Source: Anastatus disparis (Eukaryota > Arthropoda > Insecta > Hymenoptera > Eupelmidae). From it: a DNA stretch of 64,000 bases. Positions 52,401 to 64,000 of this stretch are shown here, one piece after another. The notes below the pieces were generated by a model that was given only the letters and a program-made list of their open reading frames with translations, had not been told where the DNA came from and made no database searches. Numbering within the stretch: the stretch's first letter is position 1; each line of letters starts with the position of its first letter. The DNA lies in assembly GCA_017163975.1 (NCBI GenBank), contig JAFFSR010000218.1, forward strand, positions 3,286,001 to 3,350,000. The letters are read 5' to 3'. The position numbers and the translations under genes were made by a program.

Positions 52401-55400
52401 CAATATTCAAAATTAAGAAAATTAAAATAAAAATCAAATCTCCAAGATTGTGACAAACGATTTCTAACCATATATATGTAGTATTAAATTTTTAATTGAT
52501 TTGAATCGGATTTATTTTTTGAATGATTAGTAGTCAATACAAATCCTAATACAATATTATTATAATTATTTTCAACCTACTAAAGGAGACAATATTAAAT
52601 AATTGGACCGTCGGCTAAACTAAAACCAAATCCCATTTTCAAGTATTATTGAATCAGCTTACTAAATATTATTATACGTTTTGTTTTCCAATTTCTACAG
52701 TTCGTAAGATTCAGTACTCATCTCTTATTTTATATCCATTATCAATTAATAATTTAATATTCAAAATTCAAAAGTTTACGATAGAAATCAAATCGTCAAG
52801 ATTGTAATAACTAATTTTTAACCCTTTAAATAATAATAAATATTTTAACGATTTTTATTCAATTTATTTGTTAAATAATAAAGAGTGATTTATTTATAAT
52901 ACTATATTGTCATTATTATCATTATTAATATAATTTGTTAGATTAGCTTCTGAAATCTAGCCATCAGCTAAATTTATCAAAAACTTTCATTTGTAAGTAT
53001 TTATAAATCATCTGACTAAATATTAATATACGTTTCGTTATTTGATTTACACAAGTTGTTTCAGTATATCTCTTATTAAAAAGCTATCATCAATTAGTAG
53101 TTCAATATTCAGAATTGAAAATATTACAATAGAAATCAAATCTCCAAGATTGTGATAAATGATTTCTAACCATATATATTTAGTATTGAATATTTTATTG
53201 ACTTTAATAGGATTTATTCATTTAATAATTAGTAGTCAATACAAATCTTGATACAATATTATTATCATTGTTTTCAAAGTACTAAAGAAGACAATATTAA
53301 AAATAGGACCGTCGGCTAAACTAAAACCAAATCCCATTTGCAAGTATTATTAAATCAGCTAACTAAATATTATTATACATTTTGTTTTCCAATTTCTACA
53401 GTTCGTACAATTCAGTACTCATCTCTTATACTATATCTATTATCAATTAATAATTTAATATTCAGAATTCAAAAGTTTACGAAAGAAATCAAATCTCCAA
53501 GATTGTAATAACTAATTTCTGAACCAGTTGAATAATAAATATTTCAACGATTTTTATTCAATTTATTTGTTAAATAATAAAGAGTCTGATTTATTTATAA
53601 TACTACATTCTTATTATTATCATTGTTAACATAATTTGTTAGATTAGCTTCTGAAATGTAGCCATCAGTTAAATTTAACAAAAACTTTCATTTTTAAGTA
53701 TTTATAAATCATCTGACTGAATATTAATATACGTTTCAGTATTTGATTTACACAAGTTGTTTCAGTATATCACTTATTTAAAAACCATCATCAATTAATA
53801 GTTCAATATTCAAAATTAAAAAAATTAAAATAAAAATCAAATCTCCAAGATTGTGATAAACGATTTCTAACCATATATATGTAGTATTAAATTTTTCATT
53901 GATTTGAATCGGATTTATTTTTTGAATGATTAGTAGTCAATACAAATCCTAATACAATATTATTATAATTATTCTCAACCTACTAAAGGAGACAATATTA
54001 AATAATTGGGCCGTCGGCTAAACTAAAACCTAATCCCATTTTCAAGTATTATTGAATCAGCTTACTAAATATTATTATACGTTTTGTTTTCCAATTTCTA
54101 CAGTTCGTAAAATTCAGTACTCATCTCTTATTCTATATCCATTATCAATTAATAATTAAATATTCAAAATTCAAAAGTTTACGATAGAAATCAAATCGTC
54201 AAGATTGTAATAACTAATTTTTAACCCTTTAAATAATAATAAATATTTTAACGATTTTTATTCAATTTATTTGTTAAATAATAAAGAGTGATTTATTTAT
54301 AATACAACATTGTCATTATTATCATTATTAATATAATTTGTTAGGTTAGCTTTTGAAATCTAGCCATCAGCTAAATGTATCAAAAACTTTCATTTGTAAG
54401 TATTTATAAATCATCTGACTAAATATTAATATACGTTTCGTTATTTGATTTACACAAGTTGTTTCAGTATATCTCTTATTAAAAAGCTATCATCAATTAG
54501 TAGTTCAATATTCAGAATTGAAAATATTACAATAGAAATCACATCTCCAAGATTGTGATAAACGATTTCTAACCATATATATTTAGTATTGAATATTTAA
54601 TTGACTTTAATAGGATTTATTCATTTAATAATTAGTAGTCAATACAAATCTAGATACAATATTATTATCATTGTTTTCAAAGTACTAAAGAAGACAATAT
54701 TAAAAAATTGGACCGTCGGCTAAACTAAAACCAAATCCCATTTGCAAGTATTATTAAATCAGCTAACTAAATATTATTATACATTTTGTTTTCCAATTTC
54801 TATAGTTCGTACAATTCAGTACTCATCTCTTATACTATATCTATTATCAATTAATAATTTAATATTCAAAATTCAAAAGTTTACGAAAGAAATCAAATCT
54901 CCAAGATTGTAATAACTAATTTCTGAACCATTTGAATAATAAATATTTCAACGATTTTTATTCAATTTATTTGTTAAATAATAAAGAGTCTGATTTATTT
55001 ATAATACTACATTCTTATTATTATCATTGTTAACATAATTTGTTAGATTAGCTTCTGAAATGTAGCCATCAGTTAAATTTAACAAAAACTTTCATTTTTA
55101 AGTATTTATAAATCATCTGACTAAATATTAATATACGTTTCAGTATTTGATTTACACAAGTTGTTTCAGTATATCACTTATTTAAAAACCATCATCAATT
55201 AATAGTTCAATATTCAAAATTTAAAAAATTAAAATAAAAATCAAATCTCCAAGATTGTGATAAACGATTTCTAACCATATATATGTAGTATTAAATTTTT
55301 CATTGATTGGAATCGGATTTATTTTTTGAATGATTAGTAGTCAATACAAATCCTAATACAATATTATTATAATTATTTTCAACCTACTAAAGGAGACAAT

Positions 55401-58400
55401 ATTAAATAATTGGGCCGTCGGCTAAACTAAAACCAAATCCCATTTTCAAGTATTATTGAATCAGCTTACTAAATATTATTATACGTTTTGTTTTCCAATT
55501 TCTACAGTTCGTAAAATTCAGTACTCATCTCTTATTCTATATCCATTATCAATTAATAATTAAATATTCAAAATTCAAAAGTTTACGATAGAAATCAAAT
55601 CGTCAAGATTGTAATAACTAATTTTTAACCCTTTAAATAATAATAAATATTTTAACGATTTTTATTCAATTTATTTGTTAAATAATAAAGAGTGATTTAT
55701 TTATAATACAACATTGTCATTATTATCATTATTAATATAATTTGTTAGGTTAGCTTCTGAAATCTAGCCATCAGCTAAATGTATCAAAAACTTTCATTTG
55801 TAAGTATTGATAAATCATCTGACTAAATATTAATATACGTTTCGTTATTTGATTTACACAAGTTGTTTCAGTATATCTCTTATTAAAAAGCTATCATCAA
55901 TTAGTAGTTCAATATTCAGAATTGAAAATATTACAATAGAAATCAAATCTCGAAGATTGTGATAAACGATTTCTAACTATATATATTTAGTATTGAATAT
56001 TTAATTGACTTTAATAGGATTTATTCATTTAATAATTAGTAGTCAATACAAATCTTGATACAATATTATTATTATTGTTTTCAAAGTACTAAAGAAGACA
56101 ATATTAAAAAATTGGACCGTCGGCTAAACTAAAACCAAATCCCATTAGCATGTATTATTAAATCAGCTAACTAAATATTATTATACATTTTGTTTTCCAA
56201 TTTCTACAGTTCGTACAATTCAGTACTCATCTCTTATACTATATCTATTATCAATTAATAATTTAATATTCAGAATTCAAAAGTTTACGAAAGAAATCAA
56301 ATCTCCAAGATTGTAATAACTAATTTCTGAACCATTTGAATAATAAATATTTCAACGATTTTTATTCAATTTATTTGTTAAATAATAAAGAGTCTGATTT
56401 ATTTATAATACTACATTCTTATTATTATCATTGTTAACATAATTTGTTAGATTAGCTTCTGAAATGTAGCCATCAGTTAAATTTAACAAAAACTTTCATT
56501 TTTAAGTATTTATAAATCATCTGACTAAATATTAATATACGTTTCAGTATTTGATTTACACAAGTTGTTTCAGTATATCACTTATTTAAAAACCATCATC
56601 AATTAATAGTTCAATATTCAAAATTAAAAAAATTAAAATAAAAATCAAATCTCCAAGATTGTGATAAACGATTTCTAACCATATATATGTAGTATTAAAT
56701 TTTTCATTGATTTGAATCGGATTTATTTTTGAATGATTAGTAGTCAATACAAATCCTAATACAATATTATTATAATTATTTTCAACCTACTAAAGGAGAC
56801 AATATTAAATAATTGGGCCGTCGGCTAAACTAAAACCAAATCCCATTTTCAAGTATTATTGAATCAGCTTACTAAATATTATTATACGTTTTGTTTTCCA
56901 ATTTCTACAGTTCGTAAAATTCAGTACTCATCTCTTATTCTATATCCATTATCAATTAATAATTAAATATTCAAAATTCAAAAGTTTACGATAGAAATCA
57001 AATCGTCAAGATTGTAATAACTAATTTTTAACCCTTTAAATAATAATAAATATTTTAACGATTTTTATTCAATTTATTTGTTAAATAATAAAGAGTGATT
57101 TATTTATAATACAACATTGTCATTATTATCATTATTAATATAATTTGTTAGGTTAGCTTCTGAAATCTAGCCATCAGCTAAATGTATCAAAAACTTTCAT
57201 TTGTAAGTATTGATAAATCATCTGACTAAATATTAATATACGTTTCGTTATTTGATTTACACAAGTTGTTTCAGTATATCTCTTATTAAAAAGCTATCAT
57301 CAATTAGTAGTTCAATATTCAGAATTGAAAATATTACAATAGAAATCAAATCTCGAAGATTGTGATAAACGATTTCTAACTATATATATTTAGTATTGAA
57401 TATTTAATTGACTTTAATAGGATTTATTCATTTAATAATTAGTAGTCAATACAAATCTTGATACAATATTATTATTATTGTTTTCAAAGTACTAAAGAAG
57501 ACAATATTAAAAATTGGACCGTCGGCTAAACTAAAACCAAATCCCATTAGCATGTATTATTAAATCAGCTAACTAAATATTATTATACATTTTGTTTTCC
57601 AATTTCTACAGTTCGTACAATTCAGTACTCATCTCTTATACTATATCTATTATCAATTAATAATTTAATATTCAGAATTTAAAAGTTTACGAAAGAAATC
57701 AAATCTCCAAGATTGTAATAACTAATTTCTGAACCAGTTGAATAATAAATATTTCAACGATTTTTATTCAATTTATTTGTTAAATAATAAAGAGTCTGAT
57801 TTATTTATAATACTACATTCTTATTATTATCATTGTTAACATAATTTGTTAGATTAGCTTCTGAAATGTAGCCATCAGTTAAATTTAACAAAAACTTTCA
57901 TTTTTAAGTATTTATAAATCATCTGACTAAATATTAATATACGTTTCAGTATTTGATTTACACAAGTTGTTTCAGTATATCACTTATTTAAAAACCATCA
58001 TCAATTAATAGTTCAATATTCAAAATTAAAAAAATTAAAATAAAAATCAAATCTCCAAGATTGTGATAAACGATTTCTAACCATATATATGTAGTATTAA
58101 ATTTTTCATTGATTTGAATCGGATTTATTTTTGAATGATTAGTAGTCAATACAAATCCTAATACAATATTATTATAATTATTCTCAACCTACTAAAGGAG
58201 ACAATATTAAATAATTGGGCCGTCAGCTAAACTAAAACCTAATCCCATTTTCAAGTATTATTGAATCAGCTTACTAAATATTATTATACGTTTTGTTTTC
58301 CAATTTCTACAGTTCGTAAAATTCAGTACTCATCTCTTATTCTATATCCATTATCAATTAATAATTAAATATTCAAAATTCAAAAGTTTACGATAGAAAT

Positions 58401-61400
58401 CAAATCGTCAAGATTGTAATAACTAATTTTTAACCCTTTAAATAATAATAAATATTTTAACGATTTTTATTCAATTTATTTGTTAAATAATAAAGAGTGA
58501 TTTATTTATAATACAACATTGTCATTATTATCATTATTAATATAATTTGTTAGGTTAGCTTTTGAAATCTAGCCATCAGCTAAATGTATCAAAAACTTTC
58601 ATTTGTAAGTATTTATAAATCATCTGACTAAATATTAATATACGTTTCGTTATTTGATTTACACAAGTTGTTTCAGTATATCTCTTATTAAAAGCTATCA
58701 TCAATTAGTAGTTCAATATTCAGAATTGAAAATATTACAATAGAAATCACATCTCCAAGATTGTGATAAACGATTTCTAACCATATATATTTAGTATTGA
58801 ATATTTAATTGACTTTAATAGGATTTATTCATTTAATAATTAGTAGTCAATACAAATCTAGATACAATATTATTATCATTGTTTTCAAAGTACTAAAGAA
58901 GACAATATTAAAAAATTGGACCGTCGGCTAAACTAAAACCAAATCCCATTTGCAAGTATTATTAAATCAGCTAACTAAATATTATTATACATTTTGTTTT
59001 CCAATTTCTATAGTTCGTACAATTCAGTACTCATCTCTTATACTATATCTATTATCAATTAATAATTTAATATTCAAAATTCAAAAGTTTACGAAAGAAA
59101 TCAAATCTCCAAGATTGTAATAACTAATTTCTGAACCATTTGAATAATAAATATTTCAACGATTTTTATTCAATTTATTTGTTAAATAATAAAGAGTCTG
59201 ATTTATTTATAATACTACATTCTTATTATTATCATTGTTAACATAATTTGTTAGATTAGCTTCTGAAATGTAGCCATCAGTTAAATTTAACAAAAACTTT
59301 CATTTTTAAGTATTTATAAATCATCTGACTAAATATTAATATACGTTTCAGTATTTGATTTACACAAGTTGTTTCAGTATATCACTTATTTAAAAACCAT
59401 CATCAATTAATAGTTCAATATTCAAAATTTAAAAATTAAAATAAAAATCAAATCTCCAAGATTGTGATAAACGATTTCTAACCATATATATGTAGTATTA
59501 AATTTTTCATTGATTGGAATCGGATTTATTTTTTGAATGATTAGTAGTCAATACAAATCCTAATACAATATTATTATAATTATTTTCAACCTACTAAAGG
59601 AGACAATATTAAATAATTGGGCCGTCGGCTAAACTAAAACCAAATCCCATTTTCAAGTATTATTGAATCAGCTTACTAAATATTATTATACGTTTTGTTT
59701 TCCAATTTCTACAGTTCGTAAAATTCAGTACTCATCTCTTATTCTATATCCATTATCAATTAATAATTAAATATTCAAAATTCAAAAGTTTACGATAGAA
59801 ATCAAATCGTCAAGATTGTAATAACTAATTTTTAACCCTTTAAATAATAATAAATATTTTAACGATTTTTATTCAATTTATTTGTTAAATAATAAAGAGT
59901 GATTTATTTATAATACAACATTGTCATTATTATCATTATTAATATAATTTGTTAGGTTAGCTTGTGAAATCTAGCCATCAGCTAAATGTATCAAAAACTT
60001 TCATTTGTAAGTATTGATAAATCATCTGACTAAATATTAATATACGTTTCGTTATTTGATTTACACAAGTTGTTTCAGTATATCTCTTATTAAAAGCTAT
60101 CATCAATTAGTAGTTCAATATTCAGAATTGAAAATATTACAATAGAAATCAAATCTCGAAGATTGTGATAAACGATTTCTAACTATATATATTTAGTATT
60201 GAATATTTAATTGACTTTAATAGGATTTATTCATTTAATAATTAGTAGTCAATACAAATCTTGATACAATATTATTATTATTGTTTTCAAAGTACTAAAG
60301 AAGACAATATTAAAAAATTGGACCGTCGGCTAAACTAAAACCAAATCCCATTAGCATGTATTATTAAATCAGCTAACTAAATATTATTATACATTTTGTT
60401 TTCCAATTTCTACAGTTCGTACAATTCAGTACTCATCTCTTATACTATATCTATTATCAATTAATAATTTAATATTCAGAATTTAAAAGTTTACGAAAGA
60501 AATCAAATCTCCAAGATTGTAATAACTAATTTCTGAACCAGTTGAATAATAAATATTTCAACGATTTTTATTCAATTTATTTGTTAAATAATAAAGAGTC
60601 TGATTTATTTATAATACTACATTCTTATTATTATCATTGTTAACATAATTTGTTAGATTAGCTTCTGAAATGTAGCCATCAGTTAAATTTAACAAAAACT
60701 TTCATTTTTAAGTATTTATAAATCATCTGACTAAATATTAATATACGTTTCAGTATTTGATTTACACAAGTTGTTTCAGTATATCACTTATTTAAAAACC
60801 ATCATCAATTAATAGTTCAATATTCAAAATTAAAAAAATTAAAATAAAAATCAAATCTCCAAGATTGTGATAAACGATTTCTAACCATATATATGTAGTA
60901 TTAAATTTTTCATTGATTTGAATCGGATTTATTTTTTGAATGATTAGTAGTCAATACAAATCCTAATACAATATTATTATAATTATTCTCAACCTACTAA
61001 AGGAGACAATATTAAATAATTGGGCCGTCGGCTAAACTAAAACCTAATCCCATTTTCAAGTATTATTGAATCAGCTTACTAAATATTATTATACGTTTTG
61101 TTTTCCAATTTCTACAGTTCGTAAAATTCAGTACTCATCTCTTATTCTATATCCATTATCAATTAATAATTAAATATTCAAAATTCAAAAGTTTACGATA
61201 GAAATCAAATCGTCAAGATTGTAATAACTAATTTTTAACCCTTTAAATAATAATAAATATTTTAACGATTTTTATTCAATTTATTTGTTAAAGAATAAAG
61301 AGTAATTTATTTATAACACTACATTGTCATTATTATCATTATTGATATAATTTGTTAGGTTAGCTTCTGAAATCTAGCCATCAGCTAAATTTATCAAAAA

Positions 61401-61622
61401 CTTTCATTTGTAAGTATTTATAAATCATCTGACTAAATATTAATATACGTTTCGTTATTTGATTTACACAAGTTGTTTCAGTATATCTCTTATTAAAAAG
61501 CTATCATCAATTAGTAGTTCAATATTCAGAATTGAAAATATTACAATAGAAATCAAATCTCGAAGATTGTGATAAACGATTTCTAACTATATATATTTAG
61601 TATTGAATATTTAATTGACTTT

Positions 61623-61639
61623 AATAGGATTTATTCATT
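61623..61639 (+). repeat. target-site duplication, left copy (SINE)
   Basis: AATAGGATTTATTCATT is part of the satellite and recurs at 61962-61978 after the insert. Intact satellite copies carry it once (for example near 60223). Confidence 0.9.
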
Positions 61640-61653
61640 ACGCGGTGGGCATG

Positions 61654-61664
61654 GGTTCGAATCC
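61654..61664 (+). promoter_or_regulatory. RNA polymerase III box B (tRNA-derived)
   Basis: GGTTCGAATCC is a perfect match to the box-B consensus GGTTCGANTCC. It is the main evidence for a tRNA-derived head. No box A precedes it. Confidence 0.8.
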
Positions 61665-61897
61665 TGGCCAGGCACCTCTGACTTTTTTTCGAAAGAAAAT
61701 TAGTGTATGTGCTACCCATATCGCGACTCTTAAGAAATCTGACCTCATTGAGTATCGGTTGATTGTTGGTCACAAAAAGTGGCTGACCATCCATCGGTAG
61801 TCAAAGTTTTCGGTATGGCGGTGTCTGACAGTCTAGCCTGATGTAATGTGTTAAACGGTTCCGGGCTGGGCTCCCTCGACATCTCCATAGAAAAAGG

Positions 61898-61936
61898 TTA
61901 ATTATATAGAGGATAACAATATCCTTTATATATTAA
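61898..61936 (+). other. imperfect hairpin at the SINE 3' end
   Basis: TTAATTATATAGAGGATA (61898-61915) pairs with TATCCTTTATATATTAA (61920-61936) across an ACAA loop, with one bulge and about one mismatch. It lies directly before the T-run and A-rich tail, where a partner RT would be expected to bind. Confidence 0.6.
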
Positions 61937-61961
61937 TCTTTTTTTTTGTAAAAAAAAAATG

Positions 61962-61978
61962 AATAGGATTTATTCATT
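61962..61978 (+). repeat. target-site duplication, right copy (SINE)
   Basis: AATAGGATTTATTCATT, identical to 61623-61639. Satellite family 2 resumes in phase after it. Confidence 0.9.
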
Positions 61979-64000
61979 TAATAATTAGTAGTCAATACAA
62001 ATCTTGATACAATATTATTATTATTGTTTTCAAAGTACTAAAGAAGACAATATTAAAAAATTGGACCGTCGGCTAAACTAAAACCAAATCCCATTTGCAA
62101 GTATTATTAAATCAGCTAACTAAATATTATTATACATTTTGTTTTCCAATTTCTATAGTTCGTACAATTCAGTACTCATCTCTTATACTATATCTATTAT
62201 CAATTAATAATTTAATATTCAGAATTCAAAAGTTTACGAAAGAAATCAAATCTCCAAGATTGTAATAACTAATTTCTGAACTATTTAAATAATAAATATT
62301 TCAACGATTTTTATTCAATTTATTTGTTAAATAATAAAGAGTCTGATTTATTTATGATACTACATTGTTATTATTATCATTGTTAACATAATTTGTTAGA
62401 TTAGCTTCTGAAATCTAGCCATTAGCTAAATTTAACAGAAACTTTCATTTTTAAGTATTTATAAATCATCTGACTAAATATTAATATACGTTTTAGTATT
62501 TGATTTTCACAAGTTGTTTCAGTATATCACTTATTTAAAAACCATCATCAATTAATAGTTCAATATTCAAAATTAAAAAAATTAAAATAAAAATCGAATC
62601 TCCAAGATTGTGATAAACGATTTCTAACCATATATATGTAGTATTAAATTTTTTATTGATTTGAATCGGATTTGTTTTTTGTATCATTAGTAGTCAATAC
62701 AAATCCTAATACAATATTATTATAATTATTTTCAACCTACTAAAGGAGACAATATTAAATAATTGGACCGTCGGCTAAACTAAAACCAAATCCCATTTTC
62801 AAGAATTATTGAATCAGCTTACTAAATATTATTATACGTTTTTTTTTCCAATTTCTACAGTTCGTAAAATTCGGTACTCATCTCTTATTCTATATCCATT
62901 ATCAATTAATAATTTAATATTCAAAATTCAAAAGTTTACGATAGAAATCAAATCGTCAAGATTGTAATAACTAATTTTTAACCCTTTAAATAATAATAAA
63001 TATTTTAACGATTTTTATTCAATTTATTTTTAAAATAATAAAGAGTGATTTATTTATGATACTATCTTATTATTATTATCATTGTTAACATAATTTGTTA
63101 GATTAGCTTCTGAAATCTAGCCATCAGCTGAATTTATCAATAACTTTCATTTGTTAGTATTTATAAATCATCTGACTAAATATTAATATACGTTTCGTTA
63201 TTTGATTTACACAAGTTTTTTCAGTATATCTCTTATTAAAAAGCTATCATCAATTAGTAGTTCAATATTCAGAATTGAAAATATTACAATAGAAATCAAA
63301 TCCCTAAGATTGTGATAAACGATTTCTAGCCATATATATTTAGTATTAAATATTTTATTGACTTTAATAGGATTTATTCTTTTAATGATTAGTAGACAAT
63401 ACAAATCTTAATATAATATTATTATCATTGTTTTCAAAGTACTAAAGAAGACAATATTAAAAAATTGGACCGTCGGCTAAACTAAAACCAAATCCCATTT
63501 TCAAGTATTATTGAATCAGCTTACTAAATATTATTATACGTTTTGTTTTCCAATTTCTACAGTTCGTAAAATTCAGTACTCATCTCTTATTCTATATCCA
63601 TTATCAATTAATAATTTAAAATTAGAAATTTAAAAGTTTACGATAGAAATCAAATCTTCAAGATTGTAATAACTTATTTCCAACCCTTTTAATTAATAAT
63701 AAATATTTCATCGATTTTTATTCAATTTATTTGACAAATAATATAGTGTCTGATTTATTAATAGTACTATATTATTATTATTATCATTGTTAACATAATT
63801 TGTTAAATTAGCTTCTGAAATCTAGCCATCAGCTGAATTTATCAAAAACTTTCATTTGTAAGTATTTATAAATCATCTAACTAAATATTAATATACGTTT
63901 CAGTATTTGATTTAAACAAGTTGTTCTAGTATACCTCTTATTCAAAAACCATCATCAATTAGTAGTTAAATATTCAGAATTGTAAATATTAAAATAGAAA

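Larger units (their letters stand above)
61640..61961 (+). mobile_element. tRNA-derived SINE, 5'-truncated
   Basis: A 322-bp GC-richer block splits a satellite copy and is flanked by a 17-bp direct repeat. It opens inside a tRNA-like head: the box-B motif GGTTCGAATCC is at 61654-61664, with a weak T-arm stem around TTCGAAT. Box A is missing, so the copy was truncated on insertion and cannot be transcribed from its own promoter. A tRNA-unrelated body follows, then a terminal hairpin and an A-rich tail (A10 at 61950-61959). SINEs of this kind are mobilised by a partner non-LTR element. The plus-strand frame at 61615-61800 is incidental. Confidence 0.75.
33481..64000 (+). repeat. satellite family 2: 702-bp dimer array with multi-dimer higher-order blocks
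   Basis: The anchor (G)CCGTCGGCTAAACTAAAAC recurs about every 702 bp from 33661 to 63467 (roughly 43 copies, allowing for the SINE at 61.6 kb), and the array runs off the right edge. Each dimer has two related subunits: core AATCGTCAAGATTGTAATAAC or AATCTCCAAGATTGTAATAAC alternates with AATCTCCAAGATTGTGATAAACG, spaced 348 and 355 bp (36651, 36999, 37354). Dimers differ by diagnostic variants at the anchor: CCCATTTTCAAG with GGACC (type 1), CATATTTGCAAG (type 2), CCCATTTTCAAG with GGGCC (type 3), CCCATTTGCAAG (type 4), CCCATTAGCATG (type 5). Types 1-2-3-4 repeat in order from 33.66 to 42.1 kb, a 2.8-kb higher-order period; longer 7- and 8-dimer blocks follow. Nothing coding is seen. Confidence 0.95.

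Noticed and set aside
61640..61680. Possible genuine tRNA gene
   Set aside because: Only a T-arm-like segment with box B is present. There is no acceptor, D-arm or anticodon arm, and the flanking duplication shows an inserted SINE.
61615..61800. Plus-strand 61-residue frame
   Set aside because: It runs from satellite into the SINE across the insertion junction; chance frame.
63207..63404. Minus-strand 65-residue frame
   Set aside because: It lies wholly within family 2 satellite and is not kept open in other copies.
33481..64000. CRISPR-like array
   Set aside because: The repeats are 702 bp and contiguous without spacers, which is tandem satellite in a eukaryotic context.
7851..64000. Hammerhead ribozymes encoded in the satellites, as known for some animal satellites
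   Set aside because: Reading the consensus of both families I saw no CTGANGA...GAAA arrangement. A covariance search would settle it.

Overview
The window looks like repeat-dense eukaryotic heterochromatin, most likely from an insect. The evidence is AT-rich satellite DNA with embedded retroelements of types common in arthropods: a Ty3/Gypsy LTR element, a Penelope-like element with a GIY-YIG domain, a non-LTR element with an R1-like CCHC ORF1, and a tRNA-derived SINE. No host protein gene, rRNA, tRNA gene or CRISPR array is visible. A hymenopteran is possible, but this is a guess from the overall flavour and not shown by the sequence.

Layout. 1-3981 is the 3' half of a Ty3/Gypsy retrotransposon: an open pol frame (RT, RNase H, integrase) that runs in from the left edge, a 3' untranslated stretch with an A39 tract, a purine tract and one complete 3' LTR. 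3982-5229 is featureless AT-rich DNA with two small inverted repeats. 5230-7547 is a decayed Penelope-like element with RT and GIY-YIG remnants and a hammerhead-ribozyme-like sequence at its 3' end. 7548-7850 is a short spacer with an inverted repeat.

7851-31570 is satellite family 1: a 1336-bp higher-order unit built of four diverged subunits of about 341, 342, 308 and 345 bp. It has 16 well-conserved units and diverged copies at both edges. One unit was split by a 1056-bp non-LTR element copy (9744-10799) with a 13-bp target-site duplication. 31571-32540 is about 1 kb of non-satellite DNA. 32541-64000 is satellite family 2: first diverged monomers, then about 43 tandem copies of a 702-bp dimer (subunits of about 348 and 355 bp). 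These dimers are arranged in 4-, 7- and 8-dimer higher-order blocks. A 322-bp SINE fragment (61640-61961) with a 17-bp target-site duplication sits in one copy.

The main result is structural. The two satellites share the same subunit length, the same order of conserved blocks and a near-palindromic core (AATCTTCAAGATT and variants), so they appear to be sister families descended from one 340-350-bp monomer. The edges are diverged and the cores homogenised, as expected from unequal exchange. One exchange breakpoint can be placed to within 9 bp (49451-49459). This organisation is compatible with a centromeric or pericentromeric array, but nothing in the sequence proves that role. I found no evidence of a novel multi-gene system.
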